NCBI GenBank assembly: GCA_030737835.1
Contig: CM060853.1
Coordinates: forward strand, 8,392,134-8,456,133
Direction of reading: 5' to 3'
Source: Acorus gramineus
Lineage: Eukaryota > Streptophyta > Magnoliopsida > Acorales > Acoraceae
Length of the DNA: 64,000 bases
Positions 33,501 to 46,539 of this stretch are shown in pieces. The notes below the pieces were generated by a model. That model worked only from the letters and a program-made list of their open reading frames with translations. It was not told the origin of the DNA and did no database searches. Position numbers and translations under genes: made by a program. Each line of letters begins with the position of its first letter. The first letter of the stretch is position 1.

Positions 33501-36500
33501 GAAGATTGAAGAAAACCTCAAAGAGAAGAAGGAAACAAAATAACAGGAACACACAAAACAATAGAGAAATACTATCCTTATACAAGATCACAAACACTAA
33601 TAATAACACTAAGTGCATCTGCTTATTACAACAAATCTCAACCGTTAAACCAATGAAAAGTAAATAGACTAAATCTCCTTCTAGATGGCAGACTCAATAA
33701 AAATCATTAGATCCCTACTATGATTAATGGGCCAAAGGTGTCGACTGAGAGGCCTCCTTTTGACAATATGCTTGAACTGACCTAGTCGCTTGGGATGGTC
33801 TTGATTATGCACAAATTAATCGAATATGGCATCACTTAACTGAGTGTGCTTTCGATCATGCACACACAAATAAAAAAGGAAGAAAAGAAAAATACAAAAT
33901 ATCCATGCAGCTTACGCTGCTCATGGTAGAGGATTATGGGCATCTTTCCAGTGAGAAGCACTCTGGACATGGATATATCTTTATGGAAATATGTTTGAGT
34001 GGATTCTGTTTTGTGATGGAAATTTAATTTAGTTTTGCATAGGGGGTAGCTTTTGTTGGTAAATATGTGAACTCAATAGGTTCCGTAATCATCAGTAGAT
34101 GAAGACCTTGATATTTGACATTTGAATACTTTCACTACTAGTCCTTAAAGATATATTCAGATGAGAAAGCTTAATCCTCTCTTGGGAATATGTCATTATA
34201 CCTTCCAACATGAAGGTTTTCTTCTTAGGCCCTGTTTGGGACTGCATCGGGGGAAGCAAGAATGAGTTGGAGAAGCGGTGTTTTGAAGCGTTTCAAACGC
34301 GAGAAAAAAAAACCCTTTCAATGCTATCACCAAACTGGAAAGGCCAACGCAGATTTTTTGTTTGGTTTGGAGGTGGCGTTCCACCATGTCAGCCAACGCA
34401 AATGCGCCCCGCGACACAGTTCCAAACGGGGCCTCAAATATAAATAGCCTTTCTAGGCTGAACTTTGAAATGTAGATATTGTATTGTTAGCCAGCTATTC
34501 ACACTTTCCTCCATATATTTGATATCCAATCAATGCATGAACTGATATTGCTATAATCCAAATCATAACATCTAGTACTTTTGTATATTTGTATTTATCT
34601 AAATGACAATTGTTTTGTTGAATTTTCAGATAAATACTTGCAATTCATTTTATTGTGATCAATTCACACCTAATTCTGTCAACAAGCCAAAACTTTGGAC
34701 TGAGAATTGGCCTGGATGGTAATCATCTCTCTGATATCTTCCGATTTCATTTCTAGTTAGTTTACGTTGAGTCTTTTTTTTCCCCATAAGAGTATGCAAG
34801 CAGGAGATCCAGTCACACACCAAGGACTGCAGTTTGCCTTAATTTTATATTAAAATGTTTTCTGGTATTTCTACATAATTGGTGCTCTATGGTGGTAGTA
34901 TCAAACAAATTAGATATACTTTGAATAATCTGATAATCTCAGCATCCTAGGCATTTGTCAAACAAATTGCTGTTATGAAATTGTTTCTAAAAAAAATAAG
35001 CAAACTCGTCAGTTTGTCAAGCATGGTGATAGAAGTTCCCATGCAAAGCTTGTCCACATTCTTCCACATGCGGTTTGTTGGAGCTTGTGGCGTGCGAGGA
35101 ATAAGGCGATCTTCCAAAACAAAAGGGTTTACTTTGAAAACATTTGGGAGATCATCAATGCTTCTTGTCGGGCTGGAGACCATGTTTTGATGGAGAAGAG
35201 GCTGATTCTCTTTGTTTTTGGGGGAGGTTGGGTTCGACTTCCCCTCTCCCATTTTCATGGTGTTTTTTTTTTGTTTCACTTTCTCATACTTCCTTTTTAT
35301 TGTTTTTTGGAGATCTCCCGTCTTCGGCTTTTGTTTGAGGGGCTCATTTAAATAATATGATGTTCCAACCTTATCTAAAAAAAAGAAGATGATGAAGAAT
35401 GAAGAAAAAAAGAAAAGAAAAGATGAGTAAAGTAAATCATATATGAAAATCTAAATGCGCCTCTTCTTGTCATAATCGAAAAGATTTTTCATAATAAGTT
35501 TCTTCAATAATTTCTGATTTATACATGAATTGCCTTTTCCATATAGTGAACAGATATTTTTTGTGAAAAGACACATTTTATTACTGCAGTACCCCACTCA
35601 AAGTAGAATACTCTTTAGTGGCCTCTATTTTTTCTTTTTCTTTTTGGCTAAAGGTGTTGTAATTTTATTGATAATATATAAACGTTGAACTGCATGGAGA
35701 GATACATAATTGTCAAACCTCCAAATCCCCAAAATACAACTACCAGAGTTCTGATATTAGGAGTTTTCATGGCCCCCCAACATACAAGGTCCACACAGAA
35801 CAAGAAGTACAGCTCCCCTACCTACTTAAATGCTGTGTTATTGTTTTGTCACCTAGAGGTTGATTTGTCACCTACATTAGTTGCTAACTAATCACTATTA
35901 CTGACGATTTTGTTGTTCCTTTAATCCTTTCCAAACAATAGGCCAGCAGACCACGAATGGTGTGAACTCTATTTTATGAGATGCTGTATTCACATAAAAG
36001 GTGAAATTATCAAAAACAAAAAAAACCATGATAAGGCTATAAGATGCATTGGAGGCTTCTGAAATAGGAGACCAACCCCCTATTGCCCGAAAATGATTTA
36101 AAATGCTAAATTATCATATATTAGAAGTTTTTATAATTTAGTGCCGCCATTCATCTTCATGGTATTGTTTCAGGTTTCAAACATTTGGAGATACAAATCC
36201 TCACAGACCTCCTGAAGATATTGCTTTCTCTGTTGCCCGTTTTTTCCAGAAAGGTGGAAGTCTTCAAAACTATTACATGGTATGTATATTGTTGGATACA
36301 GAATTTGTACAAATTTAAATAAGTTTTTAATCGTTAAAAGTAACATAATGTATTTTTCAGTTGATAATGGTTTTCTTTAGAAATCTAGCATTATTTATAG
36401 ATGTTGTACCATTTCATTTGTTTCAGTATCATGGTGGAACAAACTTTGGGCGCACCTCTGGAGGACCGTTCATCACAACAAGCTATGATTATGATGCTCC

Positions 36501-39500
36501 TATTGATGAATATGGTGCGCCTTTTTGATGAACAAATGCTGATATTGTGCCTTCATATAGAGGAGTCTCTTGAAACAAAATCCTCCAAAGTATGATGACA
36601 AATGATGCAAAATGCCAGTTCTATCACCACTGCTTTTTTGTGATTAGTTTTTTTCAAAATTGAATTTCAGGATTACCAAGGCTTCCAAAATGGGGACACC
36701 TTAAGGAATTGCATAAAGCTATAAAATCAAGTGAGCATGTGCTGCTTTATGGCAAAGTAACTACAATTTCCACTGGCCCTCTACAAGAGGTGAATCCTTA
36801 ATTTAATCCTTTAAATCCATGGAAAGATATTGGTTTCAACATGCTGTAGAATTATTCTACTTTTTTTGAGAAAAGGTGGTGTCCACCAATTTTATAGCAA
36901 CTGATAGACTACTTATTACAAGAGGAAGCTAGAGGAGAAAGGAAAGAAGGAAAGGCTGGCAGAGGTTCATAAGGAATGTACCACCCCAGATTACACAAAC
37001 TAGATTAGATCACCCTTACTCCACTCAGAAATCTTCCCTGGGATCCATATCTGGGTCTCAGCTTTCAAGATGAATTTGCACCAATCCTTAAAATGGTAGA
37101 CTATATTGCTCCATGTGTTTCTCAAAACTCGACAAAGTATTCACGAGATGCTTTAAGCTTGCAGATAATATTTGGGGAGATGCATGAGCTGGAGTTAATA
37201 ACAGATAAGTGTTAGCACCCAATATTCACCCAATAACAGCTAAACTGAGATAAATATTTAATGAAACACTGTTAAATACTGAACTGAGTTTTAGAGAGAA
37301 AAAATGAAATCCTTTCTTGTTATCAACTGTCTTATATGGTGTGCAAATAGATAATATTTTTAAACAGAGTGTCCTTGCAACATATCTTGTTAGCAAATAG
37401 CATTTATTCATATAATTGTTGTTTTGTAATTTTCAGTATCACTCACCTACATTGTGAAACCTGTGTGCCTTTGCAGGCTCATGTTTATGCAGATTCATCA
37501 GGAACTTGTGCTGCATTCATTGCCAACATGGATGACAAAACAGATAAAATAATAAACTTTCAAAACAGGTCATATCATGTACCAGCTTGGTCTGTCAGTA
37601 TTCTCCCTGATTGCAAGAATGTGATTTTCAACACCGCAAAGGTGCATATTCCACGGATATACTTCAGCTTTGACATTTATAAGTTTTTTTTAGTGAAACA
37701 TTTATATGCCATGTACAACACTAAATGATTTCTGCTTAAATTTGAAGGTCAAATCTTCTCCATCAATGAGTGAAGGTGCCAACAATGTTGTTTTATGTTG
37801 CTTATTTTTGTGTTTCTGGAAGTAAGAATTATGATGATAAGTAAACCCTATTTATCAGTGTTTCAACAAACATGCATTTGTAGATGAAATATCAGTACGA
37901 TGCACCAATTTCTGTATTGCGAGAAAGGCCCACATGTTGTACTCAGTTCTTCATGTTCATCAACATTAATGTCCTTGATAGCGCACGAGGGTTCAAGACT
38001 GATAACTGATTACATTCTAAGTGGTGAAGTAAAATTTTCTTGTGCAAGATGAACTGTAGATTTGTCAAGCAAAAAATAGTTCCTTTTCAGATTTAGTGAA
38101 TAATATCAGGTCGATTGGATACATTACTTATCTGATGGAGTGATGGGTCAAATATGTAATTGGGAACATATTCCTTGGTGAAATATACAGTACCTTCTCA
38201 TGCTGAGGTTTACATATTCAATCATTATAATTTCCATTTAAAGTGAGTTTGAGTTTTTAAGTTCATATAATGCAGTGATGGGCTAGAGACATCCTTTATG
38301 GATTCACAGCTAGTGAGTGAACTCACCTGCACAATCACTCCCTGTTTTAAAACTGAGTTGTGATGGAGCTCGTGACTAACAAATGATCCGGTCTCTGATT
38401 ACATGTTTCAGTAAACTCTGTCTTTAACAAGTTTATGTATAAGCTTGCAGAACATCTATATGGATTTTTTAGCATGCAGTAATTACTTCAAGTCATGTAA
38501 CATTGCCAGTATTGCCAAGCACAGGTGTTTTGTAACTTGCTTTGCTTACCAGAAATTCTTTTCAGGTTTCCTCCCAAACTTCGATCATCGATATGACAAT
38601 AGAGAGTTTGCAAGTTTCAGTGTCTGGTCAAGAAATGGGAAATCTGAAATGGGATGTATTCACGGAGAAGGTTGGTGTTTGGGGGAAAGCTGATTTTTCT
38701 ACAAGAGGATTTGTTGATCATATCAATACAACAAAAGATCTTACAGATTATCTTTGGTATACTACAAGGTTAGCAATGTTTGGCTCTAAAATGTAACATT
38801 TTTTCTTGTGATTTTTAAATTGGAGTTTAAGAACCTATATGGAGTTGGTTCACTTATTGTCTGAGGATCTTCTTTATCCATGTAGAAAGTCCTTTGTCGA
38901 AGAACCTATATATAAGACCATGGCTATTTGAGTGTGACCAGATGATTGTGCATGATTTTGAGGGAAGAAAATTCCCTATATTCTACTGCACATTCTCTTT
39001 TCTGATATAATACACATGCTAATTGAATTGTTTTCCAACTAGCCAAGAATTACCTAAAGTTTGGAAGTTCAATTTCAGTTAATAGTTGCTTGTTTTGAGG
39101 TTCAAACATGGACAATAAACGTGTATAGTAATAGTTTATAGTCAATTATTTATGAGCCACACTTTCTACGTTGAAAACACATGGGCCACGATTTCTTCGA
39201 ACTTCCGAGACTCGGTGACCGTAGTTTTAGGAGTGGATATTCCTTCGACCATTATGAGTAATCTATGGTTCGGGAGAACACTCGGAAGATTTATCGTGTA
39301 TGGGGCTCTTTTCCCTCCTTATCATTTCCTTATCTATCTTTTTTTAATCTCCTCTAATATTTTGTATGGAGATTCCTCGTCTCCTTTGTTCAGGGTTTCT
39401 TTATTTAATAAGATAGCTCCCATATTTTTCGAAAAAAACTCTTTAATGAGGCACAGTCTTTTCCATTGGTGGAACTTGAGAATGGTGTCACTTTGTTTTC

Positions 39501-42500
39501 CAAGCCACTTGACATGGTTATAATGCTGGAACTTATATTAATATAATATATGGGATATAATTTTTTCCAATTAGATTCAACAGGATTGTTAATTTTATTC
39601 TTATAATCGAGTTTAATTTCTTCACATTCACTTACAAGATAAGCTTCACATGATAATAGGACTTGTGAGAAAAATAGTTGAGATCAGAAAGTAAAAGTCA
39701 AACAGTAGGTAATAATTTATCCCTTCAATGTGGTGAGGCATGAAAATAGCTGCTAACGTAGTTTAAAATATTTATCATACAGCTTTTTCGTGGAGGAAAA
39801 TGAAGACACTTTGCACAATGGAAGCATTCCAATACTTGCAATTGAATCGAAAGGACATGCTGTCCAAGCATTTGTGAATCAGGAACTTCAAGGTGGTAAT
39901 CCTGATTTGTGTTTCCTCTTTTCAGTAGTGATGGACTTTGAGCAACATTTGGGAATACGATGAAAGTAATGGTGTTTGAAATACTGCTAGGCATGATTTT
40001 GGGATATTGAACAAGTTCTATCATAAAATTGACATGATTGTAATACACATCCATATTTTGGTGCAGTAAATTTGTTTTTTTTTAACAACTTCATAAATGC
40101 AGCTGTTCATTTTTTTTCTTCTTTTGTTCATTATTTATTCTACAATGTTCTTTATGCACTTTTTACCCTGTAAACATGTCAACAGGTTCGAACCCTCAGC
40201 TTGATTGGTTGGTTTCCATTGTGTCCATCTTTTTTTTCTATCTTGTTGTCTACCCATTTTTATATCTAATTTTTCTCCATTTGGTTCCTTGTAATCCTTG
40301 AAGCACAGAATAGGTCCTATGTCTATTCATATTTCTTTGCAGCTGATCTCCCTTTCCATTCCTTTCTACAAGAAAATAGTTTTATAAAGATGGCTCTTTT
40401 TACTTTGAAGCATGGTGTTTGTAATATTTTTTGTCATACTTGTATACTGACTTGTTTGATGATTAAGATCTGTTGCAATCTTAAAGGTATGCTGATGATC
40501 TCTTTGTTTAGAGCTGAGCTATTGTGGACTTGATCATGATCATATCTCATTGCTTTTTTGCAAATCATTAAGAAGTTATTCCAAGAAAGGTTTATAGAAA
40601 TACTTTACACTAATATTTTTCATATCACCAGTTCTCTGTCAATCCCATAACATCATACCTTCCTGATTGTTTAAAGCTTAATATGGTAGTATATTGCATA
40701 TTTGTAAAATGGAAAATCATATGTATGGTACATATGAATACACTTAAAAAATATAGGAGCAATCTTGTCAATAAAAGATGCCCTGAACAAAGGAGACAAG
40801 AGATCTCTGTAAAAAATATTAAAAGAAAGAAGAGTGAGGATAGGAGGATAAAAACTCTTTAGAAGGGAGAACCTCTTACAAAAATTAACCCCTAAGCATC
40901 ACCTCCGTAAGTTTAAATAGCTATGAACAGATTATTTTGTTAGTTTACTAACAAATGATAAATTTAAGACTATCAAATAAAGGCAGAGGTAGGAAAAACA
41001 CTCTCTTACAGAAATCCTAATATTATTAGCAGTGCAAATTGGACTGAGGAAGAAACCTTCAGCAGATGCAGAATAATGGAAACCCATTATCTGCGCATGA
41101 TTCATGTCCATCTCTGGTCATGTCTCTAGAGTGTCATTTACCTTTTTCCCCCATGAAAATTACCAGTATTGTTTAGCTTATATATTTGTGGAAAATAACA
41201 TTATTTGTTTTGCTTTTTCAGGCAGCGGATATGGAAATGGCTCGAAATCATCTTTCAAGTTTAAAACTCCAGTTCATCTTAAGGCTGGGAAAAATGAGAT
41301 TGATCTTTTAAGCATGACTGTCGGCTTACAAGTAAGTAGTCGATTTAGATGTATCCAATTTATATCCTTACTCCTTTTAACTTTGATTTCAATAAAAATT
41401 ATTGCCTAGTTGCATATCCTTTTCTTGCTTGGATCAATTGAGAGTTAGCCTCAGGTTCGTAGGATGTAAACGATCTCAAATCATGATCATTCAAATTTTG
41501 ATAAGTAAGCTGACAGCAATAACACTTGTTGAGAATGATATGAGATGGAGTTGCATTTCCTTTTTGCATGAATTCATCAGATGCTATATTTTGTGAATAT
41601 TAGTTTTTTATACATATATTTCTTTTTGTTCAAGAATGGAGGGCCACATTATGACTCGGTGGGAGCAGGATTAACCAGTGTCAAGATATATGGATTTAGA
41701 AATGGAACTGTAGACCTGTCTCCTAATGTATGGAACTACAAGGTACTACTTATATTTTTCCTTGGAAAGATAGAACTTTCTCTTTTTATGCCATCTTTAT
41801 ATCATATTCATTTGTATCAGTATATATTTAATACTACAAGGTTTTCTTCTGAAGAGTGATTCATTGAGATTCATCATACAGTTTGACAGAATTTTATTTA
41901 AGTCTTCCTTCAGATGGATATAATCTCTGTAACAGGGCCTATATTCTAAAATCACTATTCTCAAAGTTCGTTCATGGGAAAAATGTTTATCATGGAATTA
42001 TCTTAGAGAAAGATTTCTTATTCATTTGGAGTTTCCTCAATCTGTGATAATTTTTAGTTGAACTGCAATCAAGATATTGATAGGAGCTGATCACAGTCCT
42101 CGAAAGCTATTGTCATAACTCAATTTTTTGAAACTGGTAATGTTGTCTGTCCGAATTTGAGAAAAGTGTTCTATCTGCATTCTAAAACCTTAATCCTAAA
42201 TCGCAATGAAGAACATAAGTGAAGCAAAGGAAGCTATGTCCATTGGTTTGGTAAACTTTTTGAAGTTTCTGTATTCTTGTTGATCAATCAATGAAGTCAT
42301 ATTGATCTTCTTTTTTCTTTTGAGGAAAATATTGGATCGATTTTATTAAGAATATGGCCCCCTGAACAAGATGGAGACGAGGATTTCCATACATAAGAAA
42401 ATTAAAATCAAGAATAGAAAACAAACAAAAGTACCCTCCTGCTAAACAAAAATTTAGAAGTCATGTTGATCGTAGAGCCACCATTGTAACTGTTTAATGT

Positions 42501-45500
42501 CATCACGTTAATGGGTTCTTGAATTTGATTTCATAGCTGTCATTTTGGGTTTCTGGGCTTCTAGTTAGCCTTATCCACCACAGTATCATCATCATGAGAT
42601 TCTGATGCACTACAAGCCATCAGAGTGGTCCTTCGAGGGTAACTGGATTCGTCTATGTTAAACTGAACTTCATTACAGTTGATTGGATTTATTAGAAGTT
42701 GCTTTTGCACTTCATTGCTGGAAAACTATTTTTTTTTCGTGAAAAGATGACCCATATCAAAATTGCTTGGGCATTTGAATGTTCTTCATGGAGGTCAGAT
42801 GAGCCTATTCTCGATCATAATAATGCATCTTTGTGAGGCTGATCACACAGAGAGTTCTGATTTTATCATAGAACATCTTCTTAAAACCTCCTTTAAATCT
42901 TCAATAAGTCTCAGACAGAAGGTCAGCTGCTTTGAAGAAACCAAATACACTGATGACAACCATGGGCTGTACCAGCACAACCTTAATTGTCAAGAATCCC
43001 TTGTTGTCTGTTTTCTCATATCTAGATGTGCTTTTATAGGATTGACTATGATACGTTGAGTAATTCTCCAAACTGCTATAGCCATTTGTTTGATCAAAGG
43101 TAGGAACTGTACCACTTCATATTATTGAAGGGAGGAAACAGTTCCACGAAATATAAGGAAGAAACAAAAATACACGAAGGGAACCCAAATGGGTCCAGTA
43201 AACCGCCAAAAAAATGTCTTTATTGTCCCTCACCATTGGGAACAGTAGTGAATACACAACTGGGAGACTTGCTACTTAATAAAGCATGGATAAATTTTGA
43301 TCAAATGAAACATGGAGGCTAATACCTTCACTAAATTGATCCTATCATGTACAGGGAGAGATCTATAAAGGCTACCTCATACATATTGGAACAAGCAAAG
43401 TTGAAATTATGTTGATTTTTAACCGTTTAATTCCTACATTACTACATTTTCTTGTTATGCTTGGACGCAATTATTATTGTATTATGTGTATCCTTCTGTT
43501 TATTTTTTCATAGATTGGATTGGAGGGTGAGCATCTTACGATTTACGAGGCAGATGGGTTGGATAATGTAAAATGGATGTCTACTTCAAATCCCCCAAAA
43601 AATCAACCTTTGACTTGGTACAAGGTATGTTCTATCAAAAGCCCATCATTTGTATCCTACAGCTATAATTATATTATGACAAAAGAGTGGAGATGAAGAA
43701 CCTTGATACATTCCTCCTTTTCTCTCGCCGCCAAAAGAAAGGACCATTGATGAATATAGTGGCAGGAAGCATAATTTAAAAAAGAACTTAATCTGTTTGG
43801 AAGTGAGTGAGACTAGAGAAGATTTTCCTGAGATAAAATCTTCCTCACATGATTTCAATAACTTGTTATATAATTCAGCACAAAGCTATTACACTTTTAT
43901 TGCATCCTTTCGACAACCCAATTCTATTTTCTTCCAGAATTGTTATTTTGATTTTGCAGGCCGTTGTAAATCCTCCATCTGGTACTGAACCAGTTGCCTT
44001 AGACATGAAATATATGGGGAAAGGACAAGCTTGGCTGAATGGAGAACCAATTGGAAGATACTGGCCAAGGAAGAGTTCCATACATGGTGAATGCTCTTCA
44101 ACCTGCGATTACAGAGGCAAATTCAGCCCAACTAAATGTCGAACCGGCTGTGGAGACCCAACTCAGAGATGGTAATAGTATGATTTTAAATTAAGAACAA
44201 GAAATGTAGCCAATATTGATTCCGTTTCCATTCTATATGGTTCTATGGGCTTTCCTGAAGAATATCTTTTGATATGAAACTGACCCAATCATGAAAGTAA
44301 TATAAACAAGTTGAATATCCTCTAATTGATGGTTAATCTTATTTTAGTGTCAATTCATTCATACTATGTGCACCTGAAAGAAGCCAGTGGTAAATTATTG
44401 TGAATACTCCATCAAGGCAGGGTTTTTTACTCTTTCTGGAAGGTGTACCAATGGGGTTCTTAAGTCTGAATCCTGCATCAATTTTAGAACCCATTTACTA
44501 AGAATTTCAAAACTAAAACTTTCCATGTCTTGTTGGATCCATTACCAGCATAGGGCTTTATTCTAATTCGATTTATGTGTACTTCATCTACTGAAAGCAT
44601 CTCTATTGGTTAACAAATCAATTTTTGTTATGTGATCTTGTTATTTGCTTTGAAACAGGTATCATGTTCCTAGATCTTGGTTTCAACCAACAGGAAATAT
44701 TCTAGTGATTTTCGAAGAGAAAGGCGGTGATCCAACACAGATTTCATTCTCAAGGCGGCTTGTAAAGGGTGCCTGCAGTTTTATAGCGGAGGATTATCCT
44801 TCGCCGAGATTCGACTCATTAAATATTAGCTCAAACAATGACCAAGACAAACCTATACTCCATCTAAACTGTCCAGAAGGCACACGCATTTCAACTATTG
44901 AATTTGCAAGCTATGGAAATCCAATCGGTGCATGTGGATCTTACCAAAGGGGGAGCTGTCATCATCCTGAGTCCATGTCTGTGGTGGAACAGGTAATGAA
45001 CTCTGATATTTATTCAACTGATCAAGTTTCCAGCTCCTCATTTATTTCCTTCCTTGATAAAACATGGATAGTCAGATTTCATTTACTGAAAATATATAGG
45101 CAATTTAAATCATAAATACGTAGTCTTCCAACCATGATGCTTCTAACAGAGATCACATGTATATTTCTTATTCAATTATACCATTCTAATATACTGGCAA
45201 GACTACATAATTCTCCATACGCATCATTGAAATCCTAGATTAAAATTTCATAGTTTGTTGTTGACTAGGAAGCTGCACACCAAACACGTGACACAACACG
45301 ACACATGTTGGATACGAGCATGTATCCTATATGTTTTCAAATTTTAACAATACATTTAAAAAAAAAAATTGGACACACATTTGACGTGTCACGGACTCTT
45401 CTCACTTATCTGACGCAGCATTGAAACTTTTTTTTATTACTAATTATTGTGAGGATTATACACATGTAGCAAGATGATGATAAAATAACAATGGAGTTCA

Positions 45501-46539
45501 TGATTGTCACTATTGCAGTTATTCCAACTTTTTATAGGCTATGCATTTGTGTTTGCTTTAAATCATTATAACATGATTTATTTATTATTGCCGTGTCTTG
45601 CCATGTCTGTTCTGTATCCTATTCAACATTTTCCAAGTCCCCATGTTCATATACTGTCTGTGTCCATGCTCCATTAGTTGTAGATTTCCTATATATAGGT
45701 GGTCCTCTGATCTTAAACTTCTGCAAACTGATAAACAGTTACTGCTACACAGCCATGCAAACACCTGAATTTCATTGCCATGGTAACAGTATGCCGACTT
45801 ATATGACACTTCATCCAAACAAACTCTTGAGCTGTTCATCCAAAATGCCCCTTAGTTTATAGGTTATGTAACAATGTACAAGCATCCCTGAAGACAGTTT
45901 GTTCAGTTTATTTAACAATGTATGTAGATGCATAACAATGTCCATGTTTACATGACAATGTAAATGGATGGATAACCATACACCAGCAGCCGGAGAGCGG
46001 TTTATTTAACGGCATACAAAGTGCATAACAATGTAAAAATGATATTTTTGGAATCCAAGACGGAGTACGCAATGGAAAGGAGACGGAAATACCTAGAAAA
46101 ATGTAACAGTTAACTTTGAAATGATTTCATATGATAAAGAAGACAAAGGAAAAAAAAACTAAGGACTTTTTAAAAAATGGTTGGAACCAAATACTCCAAA
46201 AATAAAAAACGCTGCAAGCACATTCAGAAAAGTAATTGTAAGATGGGTTGGTTGCAGCAATGTTAGTATTCACCAATCATTACAATATCAAATTTTACTT
46301 TTCATTGTACTGTTCTCTTCATGATTTGTTGTATACTAATTGGAAAATGTTGGAAACAATAAGTCCCTTGATTTAATAATTTTGCAATAGTTATGGTGCT
46401 ACTAAATTCATGTTGCTTGATGTGGCAGGCCTGTCTTAACAAAAAGGAATGCAATGTATCATTGACGAAAGAAACCTTTGACAACGATCCATGTCCAGAT
46501 GTGACGAAAATGTTTGCGGTTGAAGTTGCATGTGGTTAA
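30502..46539 (+). CDS. Beta-galactosidase, GH35, with C-terminal SUEL lectin domain
   Basis: Nineteen exons: 30502-30684, 30763-30858, 30945-31057, 31430-31496, 31599-31691, 33043-33186, 34630-34718, 36174-36279, 36427-36514, 36671-36789, 37477-37641, 38566-38768, 39783-39892, 41222-41331, 41635-41742, 43514-43624, 43960-44171, 44659-44992 and 46429-46539. The product is 853 residues. A signal peptide (about 1-29) precedes [14 protein letters not shown]. The GH35 core has [29 protein letters not shown], the [14 protein letters not shown] motif with expected acid/base Glu188, and LWTENWPGW with expected nucleophile Glu257. A Cys-rich SUEL lectin-like domain spans about 771-853. Family knowledge places such enzymes in the cell wall, trimming galactose from xyloglucan or galactans. 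The core reads closest to the BGAL8/BGAL10 group, but no exact orthologue is claimed. Intron 5 uses a GC donor. Introns are loaded with transposons. Confidence 0.93.
31110..31310. mobile_element. Dispersed short AT-rich repeat in beta-galactosidase intron 3
   Basis: GGAATGACTATACACTC, CAAGTATATACT and ATGCATCCAATTCATTGGAG belong to the same loose family as 21955-22140. Confidence 0.4.
31692..31697 (+). promoter_or_regulatory. Non-canonical GC splice donor, intron 5 of the beta-galactosidase gene
   Basis: The exon ends TCCCAG and the intron begins GCATGT. Joining Gln184 (…ILSQ) to IENEYG at 33043 is required to keep the GH35 catalytic motif. The nearby GT at 31696 would break the frame. A GC-AG intron is therefore inferred. 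Confidence 0.8.
31937..32536. mobile_element. hAT non-autonomous element, 600 bp, in beta-galactosidase intron 5
   Basis: Terminal inverted repeats are CATAGTTGTCTGGGCG and CGCCCAGACAACTATG. A perfect 8-bp target duplication CTCGGGAA flanks it (31929-31936 and 32537-32544). Both ends carry several CGCCTAGGCG-like palindromic words, while the middle is AT-rich. No transposase frame is present. Confidence 0.92.
32545..33042. other. Rest of beta-galactosidase intron 5
   Basis: AT-rich intron sequence up to the acceptor ATTGCAG at 33042. Nothing else is recognised. Confidence 0.6.
34227..34434. mobile_element. MITE, about 208 bp, in beta-galactosidase intron 6
   Basis: Ends AGGCCCTGTTTGGGA and TTCCAAACGGGGCCT are inverted repeats. 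The interior is GC-richer than the intron, with GCGTTTCAAACGCG palindromic words. TTA and TCA at the borders could be a decayed 3-bp duplication. Confidence 0.72.
34960..35390 (+). mobile_element. 5'-truncated LINE (L1-type) in beta-galactosidase intron 7
   Basis: In one plus-strand frame, [19 protein letters not shown] is followed by [11 protein letters not shown]. This is the typical end of plant LINE ORF2, after the reverse transcriptase (zf-RVT region). A T-rich 3' tail and an A run near 35380 follow. Confidence 0.75.
36860..37200. other. Possible degenerate retroposon in beta-galactosidase intron 10
   Basis: Purine-rich text beginning GGTGTCCACCAATTTTATAG resembles short stretches near 35650, 42340 and 43120, each starting with an AATTTTAT(A/T) block followed by purine-rich DNA. 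It could be antisense LINE 3' ends. This was not confirmed. Confidence 0.25.
39150..39440 (+). mobile_element. Possible LINE 3' fragment in beta-galactosidase intron 12
   Basis: The segment ends GTTTCTTTATTTAATAAG...ATTTTTCGAAAAAAA, which resembles a LINE tail. Its upstream part is GC-richer than the intron. No domain was recognised. Confidence 0.35.

Noticed and set aside
42763-43322. Frames of 98 and 65 codons in beta-galactosidase intron 15
   Set aside because: No motif and no link to exon borders; ordinary chance frames in intron DNA.
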